In this document: in pieces, positions 34,501 through 44,335 of the stretch
Layout: each line of letters begins with the position of its first letter
How positions within the stretch are numbered: position 1 is the first letter of the stretch
NCBI RefSeq assembly: GCF_051622035.1
Contig: NC_135360.1
Span: 11,708,001-11,772,000, forward strand
Reading direction: 5' to 3'
Origin: Arctopsyche grandis
Taxonomy: Eukaryota > Arthropoda > Insecta > Trichoptera > Hydropsychidae
DNA: 64,000 nucleotides
Notes under the pieces: generated by a model
The model's input: only the letters and a program-made list of their open reading frames with translations
Databases searched by the model: none
Told to the model about the DNA's origin: nothing
Position numbers and translations under genes: made by a program

Positions 34501-37500
34501 TTTGATTCTGAAGAATTGAGTGTGGTATTTTTATAATATAAATAGATAATACCTGATTTTGTTAAGTTGATTATAAAAAAAATACAAAAGCTGATTTGTG
34601 AGTAGCGACAGTAGCGAGTGTGGTGGCGTAAAAAAAACCACAGCATTTTTCTATTACAGAATCAAAATATCTTCGCTTAAATGTAACTACTATTTATATT
34701 TTTATGTAAATAAACATAAGATTTGTATTCGTCACTTTAGAATACATATTTTGTTGTACTTTTTTATTCTCCTATTTACGTATTTTTTATTTTCACGTGA
34801 ATTATTTTTTTGTTTAAATATTTGATCAGTGTAGTTTTGGGCAACTGTAAAGACATTGTGGCAAAAAATAAAATAAATATAAATTTTAAATGATACTTTA
34901 TGAAAGAAGTTTATTTCCGATGATTCAAAACTTGGGAAAATAAATTTAAAAAATTCTAATAAAAATTAAATAAATTTATTATATATAATTAAAAAAAAAA
35001 CTTCCTTTTTATAACAGCTTTTATTTAATTTTTTAGAGTAATAGAAAACTTTTCTATTCAACTGGTAGTTTTAAAATTTTTCTACTCGCCAATAGATGGC
35101 GCTAGTGAACACGTTTCGGTCCCAAATGAAACAACTTCAATAAAATTCAAATTATAGCAAAACAGTAAATATTTTGCCAAAAGAAGGTTATTAATTGTAT
35201 TATTTCACCCGAATCGTAAGTTAGACTTGTAATAATAAAAAAAATCAATAAACGAAACTTTGAAAAAGCATAAATTTTTAGATAAAAGCTTTTTTATTAG
35301 TCAAATTTTTAATAAATTCAAAGGATACTATTTTATTATATTAAGGTATCAATAAGATTTGATTTATATATTTTTTAATTGAGTAAAAAAATCCAAATGT
35401 ACAGATAAATATATCATTATTTCCTATATATTTGTCCAAGTTTGGATGGCGTCATAGAATTCTTGGTCAAACTAATATAACAATAAGAAACCACAACGAG
35501 AAGAATCAGTGAAGTGATGCGTCATAAGTTGAAACATAATAAAAATACCTACACAGCGAGGGGTTATCGATGTTTCTACGAAATATGCTTACAGAGCAAA
35601 AGTCTCCATTTCTAAATCAACATTGCACCAATTAACAACAATTAAGCGATCGATTTTTTTGGACATCCCACACGTAGAAAAGCGGAGGGGGGGGGGGATA
35701 ATTCAGATAGGTTCACGTGATTGCTGATAAATTAATTTGCGTACTTATTGCTTACATTTTAGACTAGCGAATGTGTCACAAATAATAATAATCAGCGGTA
35801 AACAGAACACTGAAATTGACAATTACTCATTGTGTGCGGTCGTAACCTATGAGATCCAGATAAAAACCGCGTGTTCGTTAAAATTCCACGTGGTCCATTC
35901 GAATATGAAGAATTCAACTTTTAAGTATTGCGTAAATCAAACATAATGATTTGGTTGTAATTCAAAAGTTGTTGAAATATTCATCGCTTCCAATTTAAAT
36001 TGCATTGCCGTTTCATGAGTAGGTCGAATGTAATAATAAATTATTTTCTATACATATGCAGAAATTTTTGATTAAATCAGTAAGAAACATAATAAATGAA
36101 CTGTATAAGAGGTATCTAAAAAGGGGAATAATTTTAGGATGAAGAAGAAGGCATATAAAAGTGTAGTCGAAATACCAGCCAAGGCGTAAAAAATTCAATA
36201 AAATATTGTAAAACGGATATATATAAATAAAAATAAACTAATAAACAAAATTAAAAAAAAAGGAAATAAACAAAAAATAACTCTTACGGTAAGCGGCTAA
36301 CTTTGCGGCATTGGACATCGGTAATTTCTTACTTCTCATTTTCGGCTAAGGAAGAAGGCCAGGCCTGGATTAAATGGCTACTGGTGGTCTTCGTCGGCGT
36401 CTCACCTCGTCAAGACGTGGAGAACGCGCCTGGTCGACAATACCAAGTCACCAGGTAAGAAAAAGAGGAATAATTGCCCAAAACGCCCACCACCACCATA
36501 AATATTATAATTACAGATTGGGGACCAGATATAATAAATACAAATTTGAAACCTTTTTTTAATAAAAATAAGGAAACAGCCATTTCATAGATCAATTTCA
36601 ATCGTCTGTCTATTAAAGTATGTAGTGGACCAATATTCAGGTAACGTGCTCTTAATTACACGCTTCAGTTCAACATAATTCGTTTAAAACTACGACGTTG
36701 AAAAAAAATCTACTTACTACGCAAGAGTAGAAAAAATGATGAAATAAAAATAAATAGATCAAATTGTAGAGATGGGCGCCGAGAAAAGGAAATCACACAT
36801 AGAACATTGCACACAAAACTACATTTCAACGTAATGTATCAAATGATTATCTTAAAATTATAATATATTTATTTCTATATGAATGCTATTTGTAATTTGA
36901 ATGATTTATTTTCAATTGTCATAAATCGTTTAAAAAATGTTATTTTTATTATGCATACAATTGAATATTAATTTGAATTGCAAAAATAAACAAAAGCACG
37001 TAAAAAGAAAATGGTCGAAATTTTAAATAAAACGTATGCGATTTATATTCGTTGAAAATCGCACGAAGCGTAAGTAAGCTACAGGTTTACGATCTAGAAC
37101 AGTTTCTACTGATGTGCACATTAAAAATAAACATATTGTTGATATAAATTGGCACGAAATATAATAATAAGGTTTAATTCATAAGGTAATCTCAAACCGC
37201 CATTTTAAAAATTAATCGTTCACAAAATTCACGGCGAACAATTAAAACGCGACATTTTACGATTTTAACCGAAAATAAACGAACCTACGAATTAATTAAT
37301 TTTTTGAAAAAAAAAAACAATTGAAACAAAATTTTAAACGAGAGCGTCAAATCAGCGGCGACCAGCATCACGCGCGCATCCGACGGCAAACATCTTTTGA
37401 CAGGTGAGTGAAATAAAATTGAAAACTTACGCACGTCGAAAATAAAAGGCGAACACAATAACAAAACAATAACAAAACACAAACACACGCGAAAGTCGGT

Positions 37501-37871
37501 TTGGCACATTGAAAGTGAGCAGAGTGATTTGAAAAATTGAAACAAACGAAAGCGCGGGAGGGGCGTATAAACAAGGATTTCACGGCCAGGTCGTGATTAA
37601 AAATTGCACTATGTACAGTCGGCGGAATGAAACACTCGGATGCTCGGATCAGCAGCTGGCGATGGCGATGTGGAGAAAAATTGGTGAAGTGATGAGGTGG
37701 TGAGGTGATGAGGTGATGGGTTGGCTAGGTGTGGTGTGGTGTGGAGGAAACTCCCAGTGAGTGTGTGGAGTACTCACAGTGAGCTCCCGTCCAGTTGGCG
37801 AGACTCCAGAGTCGGTAAGAGTAGCTGCTGTCTCCGTAGCAGCCGAACATGGCGTCGCCGCGCGCGACCAT
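31586..37871 (-). CDS. zfh1: Zinc finger homeodomain protein 1 (ZEB family transcription factor)
   Basis: Firm coding exons on the minus strand are 34402-34200, 33929-31865 and 31779-31586. Two alternative N-terminal exons (37871-37778, or 36339-36288) both supply the one base needed for the 34402 exon. The protein is 837 residues with the 36339 start ([17 protein letters not shown]), or 851 with the 37871 start. Numbered on the 837 form: C2H2 fingers at about 60-80, 87-107, 118-138 and 146-168, a degenerate finger at 428-449, a homeodomain at 507-566 ending [12 protein letters not shown], the CtBP-binding motif PLDLSTK at 575-581, and C-terminal fingers at 752-772, 780-800 and 808-828. This order of clustered fingers, homeodomain, CtBP motif and clustered fingers is the ZEB/zfh1 signature. 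In flies zfh1 is a repressor in mesoderm, gonad, blood and neurons. The single 2065-nt exon holds most of the protein. Confidence 0.95.
34403..36287. other. zfh1 intron
   Basis: This AT-rich intronic stretch lies between the small exon at 36288-36345 and the exon at 34200-34402. It carries a G12 run near 35687 and the insulator-like word at 35089. No coding exon is evident. Confidence 0.55.
35089..35105. promoter_or_regulatory. CTCF-like word in a zfh1 intron
   Basis: The sequence CCAATAGATGGCGCTAG matches the CTCF core consensus (CCASYAGRKGGCRS) at all but one position. The word AGATGGCGC is the most conserved part of CTCF sites in flies and vertebrates. Function is not demonstrated by sequence alone. 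Confidence 0.35.
36288..36345 (-). CDS. zfh1: zfh1 small exon with an internal start codon
   Basis: On the minus strand a strong acceptor (TTCTTCCTTAG) precedes CCGAAAATG, and the exon ends ...GCTTAC-C before a GTAAGA donor. It encodes [17 protein letters not shown] plus one base, exactly the phase required by the exon at 34402. If it is joined to the upstream exon at 37778, the upstream frame hits TAA after five more codons, so this exon would impose re-initiation at its own ATG. It may therefore be an alternative start exon or a cassette that switches the N terminus. Confidence 0.6.
37778..37871 (-). CDS. zfh1: zfh1 distal first coding exon
   Basis: The exon lies inside the GC-rich island downstream of a TATA box. 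The first ATG after the predicted start site (37871) opens [14 protein letters not shown], and a second in-frame ATG is at 37850. The frame runs through [16 protein letters not shown] to a strong GTGAGTA donor, leaving one base that joins the 34402 exon as [12 protein letters not shown] infer coding use from the phase match, the donor and the position; the exon could instead be 5' UTR when the 36288 exon is included. Confidence 0.55.
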
Positions 37872-37930
37872 CGCGGCGAGCGACGCAGCTGCGGGCAGCG
37901 CGCGAGTGCCGACTCGCGCTCCGCACCCGC

Positions 37931-37937
37931 TCTTATA
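37931..37937 (-). promoter_or_regulatory. TATA box of the distal zfh1 promoter
   Basis: On the minus strand GATATAAGAGC lies about 60 bases upstream of the first ATG at 37871. That predicts transcription starting near 37906 and a short 5' UTR of about 35 bases. It is the only TATA-like word in this GC-rich island. Confidence 0.5.
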
Positions 37938-38311
37938 TCGGCCGCGACGCTCCCCGACCGGAGCCGAACTTTGCCGACGACGCCCGCCCGACTGGTGGCG
38001 CCCCCACATCTCGCTCGCCCCGCCTCCTGACACCCATACACGTGCCCACTATTCCACATTCCGAATTCACTCGCTTCACTCACTTGCTTCATCACGCCAT
38101 TTCCAATATCCCCATCACTGCACTACCATACATATACTTATATTTCATAACAAAGAAGGTGACTCGAATACAGTGGCGTAATTAAAACGGCGCTGCGGGT
38201 TTTAGGGTCAGGTGGATATGTTTATTTCAAACACTTTGGAAGAGGCGCCATAGCTACGCTGACCATACGTCTCCGTGACGAGCCAGAATGTTAAATTACA
38301 GAAAACACAAA

Positions 38312-38587
38312 TATCGGAAGGCAAATATCGAAAATCGAAAGATCTTAAGTCGAAAGATCAAAAAAAAAGGGTGCATGGTAAACGGTACATGCTCACTTAA
38401 TTTGCGCGAGAAGGATACAACAGGAACAAGAGGAACAGGCTTTTCCTCCCGTATTAATGTGCGCGCGCAGAATACGGGAGGAAAAGCCTGTTCCTCTTGT
38501 TCCTGTTATACCCTGCTTGCGCAAATTAAGTGAGTATGTACCGTTTACCATGCACCCTTTTTTTTTTGATCTTTCGATTTTCGATCG
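38312..38587. mobile_element. Foldback element sharing the 6319 core
   Basis: This is an almost perfect palindrome of about 275 bases. The outer arms carry ATCGAAAATCGAAAGATC and GGGTGCATGGTAAACGGTAC. The inner arms carry CTCACTTAATTTGCGCGAG and GGAACAAGAGGAACAGGCTT. The centre is an 8-10 base GC alternation. Interior and outer words match the element at 6319-6684, but its GGTCTACCTCACGGG terminus is missing here, so this copy is end-truncated. Confidence 0.8.
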
Positions 38588-38631
38588 TAGACCCGTCTAT
38601 TATGTATATATATGTATATGTAGATATATTA

Positions 38632-38836
38632 TTCCGAAAGAGACTATGTAAGTACATATTTAATGTTGGTTGGTAGCATCGAAAAAAAAATTAAGTGTCT
38701 ATAACGACGATTCGATATATTTTTTTTCGATTCAAATAAATTTAATGAAAAAAACAAATGAATATTTACTATTAGATTCGCCATGTTTAGGCTGTTTATA
38801 TTACAAATACTGAGCGAAGCTGGGTAAAACAACTAG
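38632..38836 (+). repeat. Dispersed element with a CTAGT 3' end, copy 3
   Basis: It ends GAGCGAAGCTGGGTAAAACA then ACTAGT, like the copy at 333-506, and shares the phrase CAAATGAATATT and ACTATTAGATTCGCC. It lies just upstream of the zfh1 promoter region. Confidence 0.6.
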
Positions 38837-39243
38837 TGTACTATAATTAACATCTGTTTAGGTTTTATTGTGCAGATTGTTTATTATTTGTAAGATTTTC
38901 GTGGATAAAAAAAACAAAGCGCGCCATAGCTTAGAGCCTATATTTCTAGAATGAACTACGAGACATTTATTTTAAAGATGCAATTCATAAATTTTATCAA
39001 ATGTGTATTGATTACATCGAGCAACAAAAAAAAAATTACCGGAACGGAGATTGGTCAATCTTTAATAAATTTGACTCACTAAATTCGATTATGACAATGA
39101 TTGTTGTTGGTTTCTTGTTTTTTTATGAGATGTGAGCATTTATAAAAATGCACAATTTTTAGTTTTTTAGGTTTTAGTCTTTAACTCGAAATCTAACTAC
39201 ATAAATGGTTTCCTTGATTGTTCTGATTTACTGAATAAGGTTA

Positions 39244-39872
39244 ATTTCAGAATCCCAGTTCGATACCCTAGACGCGTTGCACTCTTTTCACTTGATCCTT
39301 TCAATACTAATTCCCAAAAATATTTTTATCTGCAGCGCGTTTATCGTATGTTTAACGGAGAGCTGAATGAGGTTGATCTATTTGGTATTTCCCTACATCA
39401 ATTCAGGTCTAACATCAAGAGAATCTTGACCGATTGATTCATTTTTTCTTCTATTCTATTTTTCCAATATTTCCATTATTTTTATACTTTAGTTTAGTTA
39501 TGTAATGTGCTATTTAATCATATTATAGCTTTCATTCCTTTCCATTTCATTTGTTTATTTTGTATTTACCTTTTTCATTTGTTTTTTATATTTGTAAATT
39601 TCAATTTCTTCTTATATTCTATCTTATAACCTTTTCCAATTATTTTAATACTATAGTTTAATTATGCAATGTACTACATATTTTGTCATGCCTTTATTCT
39701 TTACTTTTTAATTTGTTTTCCTTATATTTATCTTTTTCATTTTTGTAAAAATCTATTATTGGACTCGGGTGTTACATATATTATTTATTTACTTTTTGTG
39801 TTTTTTATACCTATCTCTGTACATCCTGTCTGTTGATTTTTCAATTAATAAAATAATAAATAATAAAATAAA
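39244..39872 (+). mobile_element. 3' end of a non-LTR retrotransposon
   Basis: The frame RIPVRYPRRVALFSLDPFNT through YLQRVYRMFNGELNEVDLFG to SNIKRILTD and a stop (39251-39436) has the look of the extreme C terminus of a LINE ORF2. Here a run of arginines and aromatic residues follows the reverse transcriptase. It is followed by about 430 bases of T-rich 3' UTR and a TAATAAATAATAAAAT tail. The frame has no start codon because the element is 5'-truncated, as is usual for LINEs. Confidence 0.6.
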
Positions 39873-40219
39873 TAATATTTCTATGCCAAAAATGAGTATA
39901 TGAATCAATAGTCAGATCTTTTTGCTATTGATTGTGGCTTTTCAATGCTTTAAAATACTTATGATTATCTAGCGAATTTCAAATGTCAAAAATATACTTT
40001 TTTGCGTGACGCTATTATTCTCATTTTATATTGCTGATTTTTCACTTTATCACAATTATAAAGATCGGTTCAATGAATTAATTCACGCGGTAAATGTCTT
40101 AAATTTCAATAATGTGTAATGAATAAATTTGAAATACTAAATTTTGTATGAATTTTATAATAAATGTTATAAACTTTTATAACAAATATAAAGTATTTTT
40201 TTATGTGACAAAATGGCTC

Positions 40220-40712
40220 TTTATATTCTATTTCTGACTTCCATTTCAGATTAAAATAAATTATGTACTGCCAAGCTTTCGGCCAAAATTGATACAATCC
40301 ATATTATACTCAAATTGGAATTTGAATATACTTTTTGGAACCTTAATTTTAAAAAGGACATTATATGTATTGAAAGAATTTAAAAAATACGTACGGAGGT
40401 TATAATCATATGGCAATTGTAGTGGTTATAATTTTGTAAATTTCGACTAGATCGCCTTTCATTCTTCTCGTATCCAGTGTGGAAATATTTATTATTTCCA
40501 ATTTCATATCGTATGAAAGTAATTTTTAAGTTCGGAGGGTATTTTTGAAATTCTTGCAATACATATATATAATGTCCTTTTTAAAATTAAAGTTTTAAAA
40601 AGTATATTCAAATTCCAATTTGGGTATAATATGGATTTTATCAATTTTGGCCGAAAGCTTGGCAGTACATAATTTATTTTAATCTGAAATGGAAGTCAGA
40701 AATAAAATATTT
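40220..40712. repeat. Large inverted repeat with 150-base arms
   Basis: The left arm (40222-40372) and right arm (40560-40708) are nearly perfect reverse complements. Examples are GTACTGCCAAGCTTTCGGCC against GGCCGAAAGCTTGGCAGTAC, and CAAATTGGAATTTGAATATA against its mirror. The spacer is about 190 bases. It is probably a foldback transposable element; there is no open frame. Confidence 0.8.
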
Positions 40713-42699
40713 GGTAATAACGTTTGATAAGAGAATGCGATGGGCTTCCTAACATAGAGAAAGAATGGAAGAATTACGTGGACTAGTGTTTTAATTTAAT
40801 GTCGACACTACCTAAAGTTTCTATATGATCATAAATTATATTTTTAAAGTTATTTTATTCGGGATGCTCATAAATGAAGACAAGAATAATTAAGGGTAAT
40901 TTATGACGACTAATTCACAAGATTGATTTTTTTGGTATCCGTAATATTTTCTTTACTATGTATGTACATAGAATAAAATTCGTAAAATTTAATGATAGTA
41001 AATGTCAATATAAATTACGTATAAATATTTTAACCAAAACTATTTCACAAAACAGTTTTAACCAAAATTATGCACGTGGGAAAAATGTTCTTTTTTCAAT
41101 TTTTCAACTACATACATGAAACTAATATACATAATATGTATTTAAATGTATAATAAATATACGTATGTACATGCATAAAAACTACACGTACACTGTGTGT
41201 ATGATAATAACATAGTAAGGTAATTCTAATACAATACTTAAATTCAAATATGTATACATACATATTTATTATACATTCTTGTTTCTCAAATAATTTGAAA
41301 GCGATATACTTTGGACTAAACTATCTAAACTCAAGGAAAAAAAGTCTTTTAAAAGCAAATAAATATAGAGTTTATTGTCTCTAGTACATTTAAAAAAGGA
41401 AAGTTTTATATTCGCAGTATATGTATATTCATCATTATTGTGGTTTTTATTTTTATTTTCCTTTTTTATAATTTCTACTGCTGTGCGAACTATTTATGTG
41501 TGTATGTTGATTCAACATGCAAGGTTCATGTTCCGGCGGTATGAAACATACCGGAAAGCGTACAGATAAGACAAAACACAGCACGTCACAAACGTGGATC
41601 TGTAATGTATGCAGTATCAATTTCTATAAAATGGGCTACGTTTGGTGAATCTATAAAAAAATATTTAGTAACGGTATTAATTTGTACAAGTTATCAAAAT
41701 TTCAAGATGGTGGCGGATAAAACAAACTAAAAAAATCCGTGTTTAAACTTCCACTGCAACGAGTGGTGATTATGTCGCTTTGTCGGGTGGTTCCCAAGAA
41801 GGCGTAGGGATAGGATTTTACCTGGGCGAACACGTGTGCGCTGATTGGAGATTAGAATCTGCGTGCACAAGCGTCGAACAATAAAAGCCCCAGGAAAAGA
41901 AATGCATCAGATGGCATCTGGCAACCACTCCAGGCTAAAATTAACGTATTTCTCCACCAGCTGCACGAATAATCCTATCTTTTTTGTCACCTTTTCGACT
42001 CGCCTACCTTATTACCTGGTATGCTTACGGTTAGTTTATTTTTACGCGGAGATGGAACGCACAGATAATTTCAAATTATCGCCAATGTTATGAACTCTAA
42101 AATTTAAAAATAAATAAACAATAAACATTTCATTTGAACAATGTTTAATTGTGTGTGTAACAATACAAATTTTACAGTTGCGTTCTTATTCATTCGAACA
42201 TTGACGATTGCCGTTGTTTCTGTTATATCTTTCAGTGTAATATACATACATATATATGTACATATGTGCATATGTGATTCATATATGTATATTTTTTCAT
42301 TTTTAAAGCGGACACTGTTTTGAGATTTGAATTGTTTGCAGAAAAACAAAATTTTAGCGAACTATCGAACGGATGACTTATATTTTGAATCTTCGCTTAT
42401 TCTGAAGAACCTTGTTTTCAAGCGACAAGCGACGTTATTAATTTGTTTTCAAGGATGGACGGTAAATATATATTTTACTTTGATAATTGGGCCAAATGAT
42501 GCTAATTTACAAAAAGTTTAGCCCCACTCGAGAGGAACTCTTCCACTACACACGAAAAGTGACAACGCAACGGGGATAGTTTTGAAAGCACTGGCCAGAA
42601 CAATATATAAAATCCAATTTACTCTCACCCCTTTCGGACGTCAATTTGTTTTCAACGTTTTCTAGGCGTCGCTAAATAATTTTTGATTATAGTTTTCAG
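40713..42699. other. Non-coding stretch upstream of zfh1
   Basis: Mostly AT-rich sequence with ATGT-rich patches. A more balanced segment at 41750-41960 contains paired E-boxes (CAGATGGCATCTGG) and CACGTG. No gene is recognised; open frames here are short and without homology I can see. Confidence 0.45.
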
Positions 42700-43296
42700 G
42701 ATGAATGGACGACCAACTCTCTCCTCATATTTTTCAATTGCCTGAGTGAAAACACGGCCATGGTAAACATTTTGATTTCATTATATTAATTCAGTTTTAC
42801 ACTAATAGATATTTAAAAATAATATTATTTGATTTATATGTATATACGTGTGTATTCGGTTATGTAGAAAAAAAATGGCGTTGATTGTTTATTATTTATA
42901 ATTATATTATCCATGCGAGAGGAATGGAGAAGACTGGCACCCCCTCCGGTGCTTCCGGACTAACTCGCCAAGGTGCATTCATTGATGTTCAAACTGTGAG
43001 TATTTTTATATGTAACTACCATTGAAATTGTATTACATACAATGTTATAGTGATTAAATTTTAAATCTGTCTATGTATATGTATGTACACAGATCAACGG
43101 AATCGAGCGTTGAAAAATGGCAACTGAATTTTTCATTGGAAAAGACGGCAGTCTCTATACTTTTACTTATGTAGGTGAGTGTTTTAGTAAAAGTTTCATT
43201 AGTTTTGGGAGTAGTGGTAGTAAGTGGGAGTTTGATTCCAACGGTAGACGCATTACCCTCCCTCCGAGTCGCGCCACTTACTCCGCAGACCCTTAA
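42700..43296 (+). other. Possible short exons of an unrecognised transcript
   Basis: Three gene-like signals cluster here. First, 42700-42762 is an open 21-codon segment (DEWTTNSLLIFFNCLSENTA) between TTTTCAG and GTAAAC. Second, 42924-42995 opens MEKTGTPSGASGLTRQGAFI and ends at a GTGAGT donor; it joins an acceptor at 43092 to give INGIER and a stop. Third, an ATG at 43117 opens 59 codons (MATEFFIGKDGSLYTFTYV...). I do not recognise any of these proteins, the segments are short and the joins are not unique. They may be chance or parts of a non-coding RNA. Confidence 0.2.
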
Positions 43297-43764
43297 CGAT
43301 GCACTTATGCAAATCAGATGGCTTTTTTACTTCTTCGTCGGGCTACATTGTCGACAGTAGCAGTTGAAGCTGCCTTTCATAACACCGTCGCGTCGCTCAC
43401 TGTCATTTTGTATACATTTCGAGGACAAATTTCGTACCGTTCATTATCCGCATAGTTACCACAAAATTCCTCATAGGTATGAAAATACTTATCATTAATG
43501 AGCAGGAAAATAATAGTTTTTTTAGTGGTAGAAAATATTTGATGTCTACATACATATATACATACAATTTATATAATGTCTTTATGTTTTTTGAAAAAAT
43601 TTCCAGTAATGATGAGTATTTGTTATGGAATTGTGCTTAGGAAAAAAAAAATATGTACAGGAGATTGACTATATGAATTTAAATATAGTTTAGTATAACA
43701 TTTGTCAAACAATTTGTATGCAAATCGATCATTTACCAAAGAAACGGAAAATCTACAAATTAGT

Positions 43765-43845
43765 CCGGTGATTCGATTTCTAATCACGGTTCGAAGTCGA
43801 ACCCTTTACGCAAAAGCGGAACGCTCTATCAGCTGAACTATCTAT
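43765..43845 (-). repeat. tRNA-like sequence, probably a SINE head
   Basis: On the minus strand, TAGTTCAGCTGATAGAGCG resembles a tRNA D-arm with A box, and GGGTTCGACTTCGAACC a T-arm with B box, at tRNA-like spacing. The acceptor stem does not pair convincingly, so I read it as a tRNA-derived SINE fragment and not a working tRNA gene. Confidence 0.4.
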
Positions 43846-43901
43846 GTATGTGGTTTCAATAATGCGGTTTTGCAGTTTAAAATGCCACTTTGACTGAAGA
43901 A

Positions 43902-44335
43902 AAAAGCCAGAGTTTTGCCAGTGATGGTGTATGGATGCGAAACTGAAGGCATTGAATGTCAGAATCCATTGCATTGAATCAAATCTAATGCTCAAAGTAT
44001 GGAACGCTGTATGCTCGTCGCAACCAAAATATGTACATATAAAACAGAATACATGGGTGAGAAGTATGGCAAGGGTAGTTGATATAATGGAGATAGTAAA
44101 GGGATTGAAATGGCAATGGGCGCGTCACATGGTTATATGAGCGGAAAAAAGAACTGCTCGAACGGTACCCCTAAGAATGTGAAAGCGTGCAAAGAAGGCT
44201 ACAGGGGAGCTGGATGGATGAAATTAGAATAATGAGTGGGATGAGATGGATGAGAGTTGCCCAAAAAGAAGCGAATGGAAGCGTGTTGGAAAGGTCTCCC
44301 CACCCAGCAGTAGATGGCGAATGGTTGTAAACGAT
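43902..44335 (+). mobile_element. Non-LTR retrotransposon remnant (reverse transcriptase C terminus)
   Basis: With several frame breaks the sequence reads PVMVYGCETE, then a LKWQWARHMV segment, and ends with words corresponding to ...RMRVAQKEANGSVLERSPHP. The order YGCE-T, then K-W-Q-W-A-G-H, then a W-rich tail is typical of RTE-type insect retrotransposons. A sister fragment lies at 53505-53935. It is decayed and not functional. Confidence 0.6.

Larger units (their letters stand above)
37720..38040 (-). promoter_or_regulatory. zfh1: GC-rich zfh1 promoter island
   Basis: About 300 bases are strongly GC- and CpG-rich in an AT-rich neighbourhood. Open frames over 80 codons occur in several frames on both strands, which is a by-product of the composition and not evidence of extra genes. 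The TATA box, first exon and donor on the minus strand all lie within it. Confidence 0.65.

Noticed and set aside
37721-38185. Several 80-150 codon frames on both strands over the zfh1 promoter island
   Set aside because: Overlapping frames in every register are expected in GC-rich DNA. Only the short minus-strand segment with a strong donor and matching phase (37778-37871) is retained.
43175-43360. Hydrophobic frame resembling a signal peptide (SLVLGVVVVSGSLIPTVDA)
   Set aside because: There is no ATG start, it overlaps another open frame and the candidate donor at 43175, and I find no homologue by eye.
43765-43845. A functional tRNA gene
   Set aside because: D- and T-arm-like sequences are present, but the acceptor stem does not pair and the neighbouring DNA is retroelement debris. 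A SINE head is more likely.
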